From contig NZ_MKZO01000026.1 in the NCBI RefSeq assembly GCF_001941965.1, positions 21,000 to 84,999 on the forward strand: a DNA stretch of 64,000 nt, written 5' to 3'. The notes below the pieces were generated by a model. It did not search any database. It was not told the origin of the DNA and worked only from the letters and a program-made list of their open reading frames with translations. Source of the DNA: Pseudomonas putida. Its GTDB lineage: Bacteria; Pseudomonadota; Gammaproteobacteria; Pseudomonadales; Pseudomonadaceae. This document shows, one piece after another, positions 40,567 to 49,364 of the stretch (the first letter of the stretch is position 1; each line of letters begins with the position of its first letter). The translations under genes and the position numbers were made by a program.

Positions 40567-41067
40567 ATGGCCGATGACAACCTCAACACAGCCGCCGGCT
40601 GCCGTCTTTTCATTGGCGGCAAGACCGGCGCTGAAACCAAGGCCGAGTACGAGGCCGACACCTACGTTCGCGTTGGCGAGATCGAAGACTTGGGTGAATT
40701 CGGTGACACCTTCAGCAGCGTGACTTTCACCTCGCTGGAGGATGGCCGTGTGCGCAAGTACAAGGGCACCGCTGACGCAGGCGACCTCACGGTCACCGTC
40801 GGTCTGGACAACGGCGATGCCGGTCAGAACGCCGTGAAGACTGCTCACAAGGATCGTAGCAAGGGTGACTACAACATCAAGATCACCCTCAACGATGGTG
40901 ATCCGGATGCTACACCGGTGATCGCGCCGACCACCTTCTACCTGCGCGGAAAGGTGATGAACAACACTGTCGCCCCGGGTGCGGCCGACAACGTTGTTCG
41001 CCGCAACGTGACCATCGGTATCAACTCCGAGATCCTGGAGCTGCTGCCAGCAGCCGTAACCCCATAA
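40567..41067 (+). CDS. Major tail tube protein
   Basis: 166 aa from ATG 40567 with GGAGGAA upstream. MADDNLNTAAGCRLFIGGK... and YVRVGEIEDLGEFGDTFSSVTFTSLEDGRVRKYKGTADAGDL-type strands match the lambda V/tube family with a single beta-sandwich. Located directly before the G chaperone as in lambda. Confidence 0.88.
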   Translation: MADDNLNTAAGCRLFIGGKTGAETKAEYEADTYVRVGEIEDLGEFGDTFSSVTFTSLEDGRVRKYKGTADAGDLTVTVGLDNGDAGQNAVKTAHKDRSKGDYNIKITLNDGDPDATPVIAPTTFYLRGKVMNNTVAPGAADNVVRRNVTIGINSEILELLPAAVTP

Positions 41068-41082
41068 CCACCGAGGCAGCCC

Positions 41083-41427
41083 ATGAGCGAAGCTTTGCAC
41101 GGCACCGTCACTCTGGTGATTGGCGCCCGAACCTACACCTTGCAGCCCACGCTCGAAGCGGCGCTGCGCATTGAAAGCCACTTCGGCGGCCTGCGCGGTG
41201 CGCTGGAGTCGATGCGGATGCTGAGCATCGGCTCCAGTGCTGAGGTCGTCCTTGCCGGCGCCGGCCTGGGGCGAGACCAGCACGCTGTCGTTGCCTCCGA
41301 GATCTTCCGCTCTGGCGTAGCCTCGGTGGCCGGCAAGCTGACCGAGTACATCACCCTCCTCCTGAATCCGGTCCCGCCGAGCGTGGCCGAGCGGGGAAAG
41401 GCCGAGGCGGTCAGCACAGCGCAGTGA
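41083..41427 (+). CDS. Tail assembly chaperone G
   Basis: 114 aa. An Ig-like-to-helical protein (VTLVIGARTYTLQPTLEAALRIESHFGGLRGALE) typical of siphophage gpG-type chaperones. Its last codons contain the slippery heptamer at 41394-41400; ribosomes that slip by -1 enter the T frame and make a G-T fusion of about 188 residues. Both forms coat the tape measure protein during tail assembly. Confidence 0.88.
   Translation: MSEALHGTVTLVIGARTYTLQPTLEAALRIESHFGGLRGALESMRMLSIGSSAEVVLAGAGLGRDQHAVVASEIFRSGVASVAGKLTEYITLLLNPVPPSVAERGKAEAVSTAQ
41394..41400 (+). promoter_or_regulatory. Programmed -1 ribosomal frameshift site
   Basis: G GGA AAG in the zero frame of G, identical to the lambda G/T slippery heptamer. 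The -1 frame is open from here to 41648. Confidence 0.85.
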
Positions 41428-41648
41428 GAAACGGGAGCTACGTCGATTATCTGTTCGGCGTGGCTACCGGCTGGCTCGGCTGGCCGCCGGAAACTGCCTG
41501 GAAGACGCCGATCCCCCAAATCATGATCGCCCTGGACGCGCGCCTGGATTGGATGGGGCGCGGCCATGCGCAACAGCAGCCAGCCACCCAGAAGAGGGCC
41601 AGCGTGTCCGATCGCCTTAAGGCCTTCCTGCGGGGGCGAGGGCAGTAG
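41400..41648 (+). CDS. T part of the G-T frameshift fusion
   Basis: Open in the -1 frame: 82 residues after the slip (GRGGQHSAVRNGSYVDYLFG...). A separate GTG start at 41424 overlaps the G stop, but in this phage class the product is the fusion. Contains WLGWPPETAWKTPIPQIMIALDARLDW, the T domain that binds tail tube subunits. Confidence 0.8.
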   Translation, partial: GRGGQHSAVRNGSYVDYLFGVATGWLGWPPETAWKTPIPQIMIALDARLDWMGRGHAQQQPATQKRASVSDRLKAFLRGRGQ

Positions 41649-41676
41649 TCAATAGCGTCAATTGCCGGATAGAGAA

Positions 41677-44600
41677 ATGGCCGACCAACAAATTCAGGGC
41701 ATGCTGGTCCAGATCGAGGCCACCACCGCCCAGCTGCGCCGAGAGCTCGCCGAGGGCGATCGGGTTGTCGCCCGCACTACGCAGTCCATGGATCGTAACC
41801 TGGCCAAGGTTGATTCGGCCTTCGATAGCACTGGAAGCGCAGCCCAGCAGGCCGGCGCGTTGATCCGGGGCGCATTCGCAGCAGTGGCCGGTGCCGGCCT
41901 GGTGGGCGGTATCATCCGGCAGGTGGATGCATACGGCCAGATGGCCGACCGGATGAAGGCTGCCGCTGGCGGCGCGGGCGAGTACCAGGTGGTGCAAGAG
42001 CACCTGCTCCAGACCGCCAACGAAACCTACCGCCCGCTGGCCGAGGCGCAAGAGCTTTACATCCGTACGGCAGACGTCATGCGAAGCCTGGGCTTCAACA
42101 CCCAGCAGACGCTCGATATCACCGATTCCTTCAGCTTCCTTCTGGTGACCAATGCCGCTTCCGCTGACAAGGCCGGTTCTGCCCTGGACTCCTACTCCAA
42201 GGCCCTCCAGACCGGAAAGCTTGAGGCTGATGACTGGGTTTCGATCCAGCAGGCCATGCCGACCGTCGTGCAGGCCATCGCCAGTGCAACCGGCAAGAGC
42301 GCGGAAGAGGTTCGCAAGCTCGGCGTGGAGGGCAAGCTCTCAATTGAAACGCTGAACGCCGGCCTGCTGAATACCGTCGATACCAACCGCAAAGCTGCGG
42401 CGGAGATGTCGACCAGCGTCCAAGACGCAATGGTGAATATCGGCAATGCCATCAGTGTCTTTCTTGGCAAAACAGAGGAAAGCACCGGCGTAGTGGGCGG
42501 CCTGGCGGCTGTTCTGGTTACTGTGGCTGACAACATCGGCACTGTGGCCGCCGTGATGGGTGGCGCTGGTGCTGCGGCGATCACCCTATACGTCGCCAAG
42601 GCCGGTCTTGCCTTGAAGGCTGCTCTTGCCCAGCGTGCTGCCGATATTCAGGCGGCCCAATCCGCCTTGCGCGCCGCCGACGCCCAGCGCATCTATGCCC
42701 AGGCGCAGATTCAGCAGGCCCAAGCATCACTCGCAGCAGCAACCGGCATGCAGCGTCTTTCGCTCGTACAGGCGCAGTTGATTCCGAAGCAGGCGGTGCT
42801 GAAGGCCTCAACCGATGCGCTGGCCATTGCCCAGGCCAATCTCACTCGCGTGACGACAGGCGGCCTTCTTGCCGCGCTTGGTGGCCCGATGGGGCTGGCG
42901 ATCCTCGCCGGCACCGCGGCGGCCAGCTTCCTTCTGCTGGGTGGAAATGCCGATAAGGCCAGCGTCAGCATGGAGGACATGCAGAAGCCGGTCGCGCAGC
43001 TGCGCGAGGAGTTCGGCAAGCTCAATCGTGACCAGCGCGAAGCCTCGCTGGTGAAGTGGAAGCAGGAGCAGATTACTGCTGCCGACCAGGTCAAGGATGC
43101 CTATGGCGACCTGGCCCAGGCCATCCGTTCGGCGGTCGTGACGGCCCCGGCGCGTGACTCTGGCGGGCGATACAGTCAGCAGTTGAGCGACTTCCAGGAG
43201 GTGGTCGCCAAGCTCGGCGAGGCCCGCAAGGCTGGCGGTGATCTATCTCCGATTCTTCAGGAGGTCGGTGATCGCCTGAAGATCGCGCCGGCGACAGTGC
43301 AGCAATGGGTCACCCAGGCCGGGGCCGTCAGCGATGCGGACCAGCGCTCCCGGCTGATCGCGGAAACCCTGCGGGTCCTGACCGGCGTCACGGAAGAGAA
43401 CACTGTCGCGACCGGTGCCAACAACGCCGCTAAGGCGGGCATGTCCAGCGCCGGCCAGACCTACCTGGACACGCTGCAAAAGCAACTCGCCGGGCTGCAA
43501 GACAATGGCGATGCCGTGAAGGCTGCAAACCGGCACATCGCCGAGAACGCCGAGCTTACCGAGACGGATCGTCAGGCGATTCTCTCGGCGGCCAATGCCA
43601 TCGAATCCCAGAAGAAGGCGAACAAGGATGCGCAGGACGCCAGCAAGGACCGCACCAAGTCGCTCAAGGATGAGCTGAAAGCCCTTGATGCCATCATCGA
43701 CCGCGCGCTGCCGGAGAAAAAGCGCCTGGAGGATTTGGCCGAAGGGGTGAAGGGACTGCGCAAGGCGCACGCAGAAGGCAAGGTCACCGCCGCCGAGATG
43801 GAGCTCGGCATCAAGAACCTGAACCAGGCCTACGGCGAAGACACCATCCAGAAGCGGGTGCAGGAGGAGCAGAAGCTGGCGGAGATTCGCCGGAGCAGCG
43901 CAGAGGCATACCGCAAGTCCATGGAGGTCGTGCTCCAGGCGCGGCAGGACGCTATCGATGCCGATGTCACCGGGGTCGGTCTTGGCGACAACGAGCGTGA
44001 GCAGGCCGACCGGCTGAACGCTGTGCGAGTCAAGTACGCCGAGGCTCGGCGGGCTCTTGAGGAACAGCAGGAAGATGCCTCGCGGCGCCTTGGGCAGACG
44101 GCATACCAGCAGCGTTTGGCTGACCTGGCCGAGTATCAGGCCCGCGAGATGCAGATGGAGGTCGATGGGTACGACGCGCGCCTGGCCGCCCAGGGCAACT
44201 ACCGGAATGGCGCTCGCCGCGCCTGGCAGAACATTCAGGCCGATGCCGCCGATGTCGCCGGGGCTTCCGATGACATGCTCACCACCGGCTTCAACACAGC
44301 GCGCGACTCCATCGCTGAATTCGCTCGTACCGGCAAGGCTAGTTTCAAGGACTTCGCGAGCAGCGTCATTGCGGACATGGCCAGGATCGCCAGTCAACAG
44401 GCCGCCAGTTCTCTGCTGAGCGGCCTGGTGGGCATGGGGATTTCGGCTGCTGGCTCCTACTTCGGCGGTGGAGCGACTTCCGCCGGCTCAACCCAGGCGG
44501 GCTACAGCCCTGAAATCATCGACGCCTGGGCAGCAACCCAAGCCAAGGGCGGCGCCTGGTACGGCGGTGTGCAGAAGTTCGCCAAGGGCGGCGCTTTCAC

Positions 44601-44940
44601 CAACTCCATCGTCAACACCCCGACAGCGTTTGGCATGAGCGGAGGTCAGTCAGGGCTGATGGGAGAGGCCGGTCCTGAGGCCATCATGCCGCTGGCCAGG
44701 GGCTCGGACGGGTCGCTGGGAGTGCGAATGGTGGGCGGCGCGACTGGTGGCACCACCGTGCAGATCAATGCGCCCGTGGCGATTACAGTCGAGGACCGCA
44801 GTTCGGACGGTATGGAACTTGATGCAGCCGCGCTGCAGCAGAACATGGAGAGGGGGATGCGCTCGGTTGCTGACAAGGCGATTGCTGATTCCTGGCGGCC
44901 CGGAGGAACCAGCCACCGAAATGTGAACGGGAGGAGTTGA
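41677..44940 (+). CDS. Tail tape measure protein
   Basis: 1087 aa from ATG 41677. N-terminal tape-measure domain (about 90-280, MKAAAGGAGEYQVVQEHLLQTANET-like), hydrophobic central segments near 280-310 and 395-420, long helical repeats, and a lambda-type C-terminal domain (DFASSVIADMARIASQQAASSLL, then GEAGPEAIMPLARGSDG). Length predicts a tail of roughly 160 nm by the usual 0.15 nm per residue. Defines siphovirus morphology with G/GT upstream. Confidence 0.93.
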   Translation: MADQQIQGMLVQIEATTAQLRRELAEGDRVVARTTQSMDRNLAKVDSAFDSTGSAAQQAGALIRGAFAAVAGAGLVGGIIRQVDAYGQMADRMKAAAGGAGEYQVVQEHLLQTANETYRPLAEAQELYIRTADVMRSLGFNTQQTLDITDSFSFLLVTNAASADKAGSALDSYSKALQTGKLEADDWVSIQQAMPTVVQAIASATGKSAEEVRKLGVEGKLSIETLNAGLLNTVDTNRKAAAEMSTSVQDAMVNIGNAISVFLGKTEESTGVVGGLAAVLVTVADNIGTVAAVMGGAGAAAITLYVAKAGLALKAALAQRAADIQAAQSALRAADAQRIYAQAQIQQAQASLAAATGMQRLSLVQAQLIPKQAVLKASTDALAIAQANLTRVTTGGLLAALGGPMGLAILAGTAAASFLLLGGNADKASVSMEDMQKPVAQLREEFGKLNRDQREASLVKWKQEQITAADQVKDAYGDLAQAIRSAVVTAPARDSGGRYSQQLSDFQEVVAKLGEARKAGGDLSPILQEVGDRLKIAPATVQQWVTQAGAVSDADQRSRLIAETLRVLTGVTEENTVATGANNAAKAGMSSAGQTYLDTLQKQLAGLQDNGDAVKAANRHIAENAELTETDRQAILSAANAIESQKKANKDAQDASKDRTKSLKDELKALDAIIDRALPEKKRLEDLAEGVKGLRKAHAEGKVTAAEMELGIKNLNQAYGEDTIQKRVQEEQKLAEIRRSSAEAYRKSMEVVLQARQDAIDADVTGVGLGDNEREQADRLNAVRVKYAEARRALEEQQEDASRRLGQTAYQQRLADLAEYQAREMQMEVDGYDARLAAQGNYRNGARRAWQNIQADAADVAGASDDMLTTGFNTARDSIAEFARTGKASFKDFASSVIADMARIASQQAASSLLSGLVGMGISAAGSYFGGGATSAGSTQAGYSPEIIDAWAATQAKGGAWYGGVQKFAKGGAFTNSIVNTPTAFGMSGGQSGLMGEAGPEAIMPLARGSDGSLGVRMVGGATGGTTVQINAPVAITVEDRSSDGMELDAAALQQNMERGMRSVADKAIADSWRPGGTSHRNVNGRS

Positions 44941-45278
44941 TGGCAATCGAGACGTTCACCTGGGAACCCGACGACGAGGCGACCTCGGACGGGACCTTCC
45001 GGGTCCGCAAATCCAAGTTCGGCGACGGCTATGTACAGACCAGTGGCGACGGACTCAACAGCGAGGAGGATCCCTGGTCGCTCACGTTTGGCGGTACCGA
45101 GGAGGAGGTGGCGCCGATCCTGGACTTTGTCCGCCGGCATGGCGGCTATCGGTCTTTCCTTTGGACGCCACCGGGCGATGACCTCGGCATGTACCAATGC
45201 CCGACGTTCCGGCGGCAGCGCAGGCCGGGAGGGATCGTCACTCTTTCACTCAGCTTCGAAAGGGCCTATCACCCATGA
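44940..45278 (+). CDS. Minor tail protein M-like
   Basis: 112 aa from ATG 44940 (GGAGGAG upstream, overlapping the tape measure stop). IETFTWEPDDEATSDGTFRVRKSKFGDGYVQ and GYRSFLWTPP are the phage minor tail (M) signature. It belongs to the tail-tip initiator complex. Confidence 0.92.
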   Translation: MAIETFTWEPDDEATSDGTFRVRKSKFGDGYVQTSGDGLNSEEDPWSLTFGGTEEEVAPILDFVRRHGGYRSFLWTPPGDDLGMYQCPTFRRQRRPGGIVTLSLSFERAYHP

Positions 45279-46024
45279 GCTTTGTCGCGCAGATTCAAAA
45301 GCTGGAGCCTGGCTCGGAGATCATGCTGTTCGAGCTGGACGGCAGCGACTTCGGCGCGGATATCCTGCGCTTCCACGGGCACTCGATCCCGCACACCGCC
45401 GACGAGCTTCGCGCCGCCGGTACCGATGCCGATCAGCTTCCGGCCAAGTCGATCTGGTGGCAGGGCGAGGAATACGGCGCCTGGCCCATCCAGATCGAGG
45501 GGATCGAGGCGAATTCGGACGGTACAGCCGTCCGGCCCCGGGTGTCGGTGGGTAATGTCACAGGCCGGATAACTGCCTTGTGCCTTGCCTTCGACGACCT
45601 GCTGGAGTTCAAGCTGACCATTCGCCATACGCTGGGGCAGTTCCTGGATGCTGAGAATTTCCCGGGCGGCAACGTCGATGCCGACCCTACCCAGGAAAGC
45701 ATCGAGATCTGGTTCATCGACCAGAAGGTGTCGGAAAACGGTGAGCAAGTGAGCTGGGAGCTGGCCAGCCCCGGGGATGTGGGCGGAGAAACCATTGGCC
45801 GGCAGATGACGCAGCTTTGCCACTGGGCAATGACCAACGGATACCGCGGCCCTGACTGTGGTTACACCGGGCCCTACTACGACATGGACGGCAACCCGAC
45901 TGATGACCCCGCGAAGGACCAGTGCAACGGCTGTCTCGACAGCGGCTGTATCGTCCGCCATGGCGCTGGTAACCCTATCCCCTTCGGCGGCTTCCCCGCC
46001 GTTTCCCTGATCGCCAGGAGCTGA
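45275..46024 (+). CDS. Minor tail protein L-like (probable Fe-S tip protein)
   Basis: 249 aa from ATG 45275 (ATGA overlap). The C-terminal part has Cys in QLCHW, PDCGY and CNGCLDSGC, comparable to lambda gpL whose four Cys hold a [4Fe-4S] cluster. It bridges M and the hub in the tail tip. Confidence 0.92.
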   Translation: MSFVAQIQKLEPGSEIMLFELDGSDFGADILRFHGHSIPHTADELRAAGTDADQLPAKSIWWQGEEYGAWPIQIEGIEANSDGTAVRPRVSVGNVTGRITALCLAFDDLLEFKLTIRHTLGQFLDAENFPGGNVDADPTQESIEIWFIDQKVSENGEQVSWELASPGDVGGETIGRQMTQLCHWAMTNGYRGPDCGYTGPYYDMDGNPTDDPAKDQCNGCLDSGCIVRHGAGNPIPFGGFPAVSLIARS

Positions 46025-46782
46025 TGATGCTGAAGCACATCCTTGCCGCCATGCAGCAGCACGCCGCGGCAGAGTACCCGCGCGAGTGCTGTGGATTGCT
46101 GCTGGCGGTCGGGCGCAAGCAGGTCTACTTCCCGTGCACTAATACGGCTACCGAGCCGACCGAGGAGTTCCGGATTGCCCCGGAGCAGTACTCCGAGGCG
46201 GAAGACCGGGGCCAGGTGATCGGCATCGTGCACTCGCACCCGGATGCCGCCAGCAGGCCCTCGCCGCGCGACCTGGCTATGTGCGAGGCCACGGGATTGC
46301 CCTGGCACATCCTGTCCTGGCCGGAGGGCGATCTGCGCACCATCACCCCGACCGGCGACACGCCGCTGCTCGGCAGGCCATTCGTGCACGGCGCATGGGA
46401 CTGTTGGCAGATCTGCGCAGACTGGTATGCACGGGAGTGGGGGCTTGAGTTCCCAGCCTACGCGCGGGAAGAGGGGTGGTGGGAGAGAGCGGAAGGCCCG
46501 AGCCTCTATGAGCAGGCCTACGAGGCTGCCGGATTTCAGCAGGTCAGCCAGCCACAGCGCGGCGACATGATCGTCATGGCCGTGGGGCGCACTGCGCACC
46601 CGAATCATGCTGGTATCTACCTCGGTGCAGATCCGGCTCTGCCAGGCGAGCAGACCGAGGTGTTCGGCCCTGGCCCATTCCTTCTGCACCACCTGTACGG
46701 CAGACCCTCGGAGATCATAGTTTTCGGCGGGCCTTGGCTCGAACGTACACGGTTTGCCCTGCGTCATCGACGCTCGCATTGA
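46024..46782 (+). CDS. Tail-tip peptidase K-like (JAB/Mov34 plus NlpC/P60)
   Basis: 252 aa. N-terminal JAB metal motif (CCGLLLAV...HSHPDAASRPSPRD) and C-terminal NlpC/P60 domain with Cys in GAWDCWQICADWY and later His in HPNHAGIYLG. It digests peptidoglycan at the tip during entry. ATG 46024 or 46027 are both possible. The usual next gene, I, is displaced 2.6 kb by an insertion. Confidence 0.93.
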   Translation: MMLKHILAAMQQHAAAEYPRECCGLLLAVGRKQVYFPCTNTATEPTEEFRIAPEQYSEAEDRGQVIGIVHSHPDAASRPSPRDLAMCEATGLPWHILSWPEGDLRTITPTGDTPLLGRPFVHGAWDCWQICADWYAREWGLEFPAYAREEGWWERAEGPSLYEQAYEAAGFQQVSQPQRGDMIVMAVGRTAHPNHAGIYLGADPALPGEQTEVFGPGPFLLHHLYGRPSEIIVFGGPWLERTRFALRHRRSH

Positions 46783-46922
46783 GATACGCTATTGCGAGCA
46801 AACCACCTGTGGACGGGGGAGCCAATGATTTATGGACTATGCTGTGCTACGACTCTGATGCTAGATTGGCTTTAAACTATTTTGGCCGCACCTGATATAG
46901 TTCGTTACTCAGGTTTTGGAGC

Positions 46923-47717
46923 ATGGATTCAGTGAGTGGAGAAGGCGGTTTTTGGGATATCGGGCCCCATGATCCCATAAATGTTGAGCATGCTTGGCGA
47001 GAGTTTGTGCGCTTGGCTGATGGGTATGTTGTAGAGGATTTAGTTCCTGAGCCAAGAAACTTTCAAAATGCTGATTTCTTTTTTCCTAAAATACCGACAG
47101 TGGTAGAGTTAAAAGAGATTGTGACGGAGTTTGAGAAGTCAGCATCCTTTCAAAAAGGTATGGTGCCACTCCTTAAGAGGGCTGCTGAGGAGCAGCCAGG
47201 CTGGTTGCCCTTCAATGCTGACGATGATTATCCATGTCCTGCTTGGTTTTCAGATGAAGTAATTCGATTATTTCGACCTCCCATCTCTCGGATTCTTAAG
47301 AAGGCGAATGGTCAGATAAAGCAGACAAAGTTGCACTTTGGTGCTTCTGATTCAACTGGGATTCTGGTTCTTGTTAATGACGGTTTTACTGCACTTGAGC
47401 CTCATTTTGTAAGAGATCTTGCAAGGAGTCTGTTAATGACTTCATATTCCTCAATTGACTGCTTTATATACGCAACTGTGAATCGTTATGTGCAGGTGAA
47501 TGATTCTGATGTGCCAAGACTGCTTTGGATGCCGTATTATAGTGAGCGCGCCCCAGATGATTTTCATCGATTTGTAGATGACCTTGGGCGTAGATGGTTT
47601 GCATTTCTGGATACAAAGATCGGAGGTTTCACTGAACCGTCATGGGAAGTTTCGCGAGATTCTGATTGCGATGTTTCTCTTCAATTCCGAGCAATCGTGC
47701 CGCCGAGAGATGAATAG
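46923..47717 (+). CDS. Moron protein, possible PD-(D/E)xK nuclease
   Basis: 264 aa from ATG 46923 (TTGGAG upstream). Clearly AT-richer than the tail genes around it, so acquired separately. ADFFFPKIPTVVELKEI places Asp51, Glu62 and Lys64 with the spacing of a PD-(D/E)xK core, and GILVLVNDGFTALEP...SIDCFIYATVN recalls nuclease-like proteins of unknown role. No signal or membrane segment. It sits between tail genes K and I, a known slot for accessory genes. An anti-phage or interference role is possible but unproven. Confidence 0.6.
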   Translation: MDSVSGEGGFWDIGPHDPINVEHAWREFVRLADGYVVEDLVPEPRNFQNADFFFPKIPTVVELKEIVTEFEKSASFQKGMVPLLKRAAEEQPGWLPFNADDDYPCPAWFSDEVIRLFRPPISRILKKANGQIKQTKLHFGASDSTGILVLVNDGFTALEPHFVRDLARSLLMTSYSSIDCFIYATVNRYVQVNDSDVPRLLWMPYYSERAPDDFHRFVDDLGRRWFAFLDTKIGGFTEPSWEVSRDSDCDVSLQFRAIVPPRDE

Positions 47718-48196
47718 TCCAGCTAAGCGCCGGGCTTTCTGAGTTTGGTTTTTCACCTAGCGGCAAGCACACAGTGGTCGAATAGCTCTTGGTGTTTGGT
47801 TATTGAACTTAGGACATCGTCGTAATGTGAGAGCATGTCGAGGACTATATGGCGAGATCGGGAGTGGATGGGCATCCCAACTGGAGGCGGTTCATCAACG
47901 ATCTTGTACTCGGATAGGGTTGGCATCCCGCGGAATCGGTCAATGAGAAGGACGCGTACGCTCATCAAAGCATGAGGGCCCTAAGGCTTCATAGATTTTT
48001 TGGTCAGCTTTGCATGCCAAGCACTCCTCGTTGCAGCGTAGAAAGCACGTTTACGGTGTAAGACAGGATATGGATGCCCTAGATATAAATGCTGATTTCT
48101 AACGCTAATGAAAAACGATGACCTCTGCTCTGGCGGATTGAAATCGCAGCTACGCTCTCATGGTGGCTATAAGCCACTCATGACAAGGAGCGTAGC
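47718..48196. other. AT-rich intergenic segment of the moron cassette
   Basis: 480 bases with low GC. It contains one plausible leftward ORF (47753-47965) and, upstream of 48197, an AT-rich patch that may hold the promoter of the lipoprotein gene. A short inverted repeat GGCTATAAGCC (48165-48175) lies just before that gene. Nothing else recognisable. Confidence 0.45.
47753..47965 (-). CDS. Possible small leftward protein
   Basis: 70 aa from ATG 47965, no strong ribosome site. MSVRVLLIDRFRGMPTLSEYKIVDEPPPVG... has normal amino-acid composition and hydrophobic/charged alternation. Opposite to the tail operon. Could be a chance frame. Confidence 0.35.
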   Translation of the reverse strand: MSVRVLLIDRFRGMPTLSEYKIVDEPPPVGMPIHSRSRHIVLDMLSHYDDVLSSITKHQELFDHCVLAAR

Positions 48197-48766
48197 ATGA
48201 GATACTTAATTCTAGCGTTTTGCCTAACGCCGTTGACGGGATGCTTTCAGCAGATTGCGCAGCCAAGCGATATAACCTTGGTTGATGCAATGACTCAAGT
48301 GGGTCAAGGCCTCAGCGCTATGCGACAAGCCCAGGGGGACGTCAAAACAGGGCTGATTGCTGAATCTGCTGAGGTGACATTTAGAATTGCTGCTGATGCA
48401 AAGAACGGGGGAAAACTAAAGGTTGATCTTTCCGCCCCTGCCGTCAGTGATGGTGTCGGTGTAGGTGGCGAGCTATCAGGGGAGCGCTCATCTTCGCGAT
48501 CCAATACGGTGACAGTGAAGTTCAAGAATGTTCTAGTGTTGCCTAAGGACTCGGTGGGGTACGCCGTGGCAGCGGCCCAGGTAGGATTTGTTCTTGATGG
48601 TGCGGCAGCTAAACCAGCTGCTCCCGCAGCACCAGGGGCTCCGGGTGCAGGTGCAGTTAAGCCGGCGGCCCCGGTGGCACCTCCGTCGTCACCAGTGATC
48701 TTGCTGCCTGGGGATGTTGCAGGTAGCTGGGTTCAGTCGATCGAGGCCACAGCGGCAGACAGGTGA
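48197..48766 (+). CDS. Lipoprotein with trypco2-like region
   Basis: 189 aa from ATG 48197 (AAGGAGCG upstream). Lipobox LTGC with Cys16. The region ITLVDAMTQVGQGLSAMRQAQGD... to SRSNTVTVKFKNVLVLPKD resembles the pattern of trypsin-co-occurring (trypco2) domains, a weak match from memory. An Ala/Pro-rich linker (KPAAPAAPGAPGAGAVKPAAP) follows. AT-rich moron block, independent transcription likely. May sit in the envelope of the lysogen. Confidence 0.65.
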   Translation: MRYLILAFCLTPLTGCFQQIAQPSDITLVDAMTQVGQGLSAMRQAQGDVKTGLIAESAEVTFRIAADAKNGGKLKVDLSAPAVSDGVGVGGELSGERSSSRSNTVTVKFKNVLVLPKDSVGYAVAAAQVGFVLDGAAAKPAAPAAPGAPGAGAVKPAAPVAPPSSPVILLPGDVAGSWVQSIEATAADR

Positions 48767-48923
48767 TTATCAACCTGTCTGAGGTCTAGCGAAGGAAATA
48801 CTGGAGCTCTGGTCGCGACCTATTAATTCTCCAAGCAGTTGAAGCCAAACCCCGGTGCCCCACGGGGTTTCGTTGTTAAGGCGCTAAAATGCTAGATTCA
48901 TACCTTTCTCAAGGAGGGTTCAC

Positions 48924-49322
48924 ATGCGATTTTTGATTTGCGCCGTAGGGATGGCGATGTTGGCGGGGTGTGCAACTTCACCCATTCCGGCGGAGCAAGC
49001 GGACCCGGTGCCGAGCTCCCGGTTGTTCGCCTTCCAGTCCTCGTCAAAAGATCAGGCAGTCATCGTGGTTACGAGAGACACTGGTTTTACAGGAGGCGGC
49101 TGCAACACCAAGGTCAGCATTGACGGTCGTCGCGCAGCAGAGATTGGTCCAGGTGAGACAGCAAAATTCTATGTGTCCCCCGGCGAGCGGATGCTCTCCG
49201 CCTCCTCCTGCGGAAGCGGCTTGAAAGAACGTGAGACCACCATCCAGTCAGGAGGTACGAAGCGATTCAGGATATCAATCGATTCAGCGATGAGTCTCGA
49301 CTTGTCGCCGACAGCCTATTAA
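48924..49322 (+). CDS. Small lipoprotein
   Basis: 132 aa from ATG 48924 with CAAGGAGGG upstream. Lipobox LAGC, Cys16. Mature part is beta-rich with two Cys (GGGCNTKVSIDGRRAAEI, SASSCGSGL). Ends just before the terminator-ribosome-site module ahead of gene I. Similar small lipoproteins sit before tail gene I in other Pseudomonas phages as I recall. Possibly surface exclusion. Confidence 0.7.
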   Translation: MRFLICAVGMAMLAGCATSPIPAEQADPVPSSRLFAFQSSSKDQAVIVVTRDTGFTGGGCNTKVSIDGRRAAEIGPGETAKFYVSPGERMLSASSCGSGLKERETTIQSGGTKRFRISIDSAMSLDLSPTAY

Positions 49323-49325
49323 CAC

Positions 49326-49351
49326 AAGCCGCCTCCGGGCGGCTTTTTCTT
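49326..49351 (+). terminator. Hairpin with T-run directly before tail gene I
   Basis: AAGCCGCC / GGCGGCTT, loop TCCG, then TTTTTCTT. CCTGGAGGAAGC and ATG follow at once. One of three such modules (also 49973 and 56301). Confidence 0.8.
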
Positions 49352-49364
49352 ACCTGGAGGAAGC

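Noticed and set aside
43243..44397. Leftward 384-aa ORF inside the tape measure gene
   Set aside because: Antisense shadow of the tape measure frame, no start signal.
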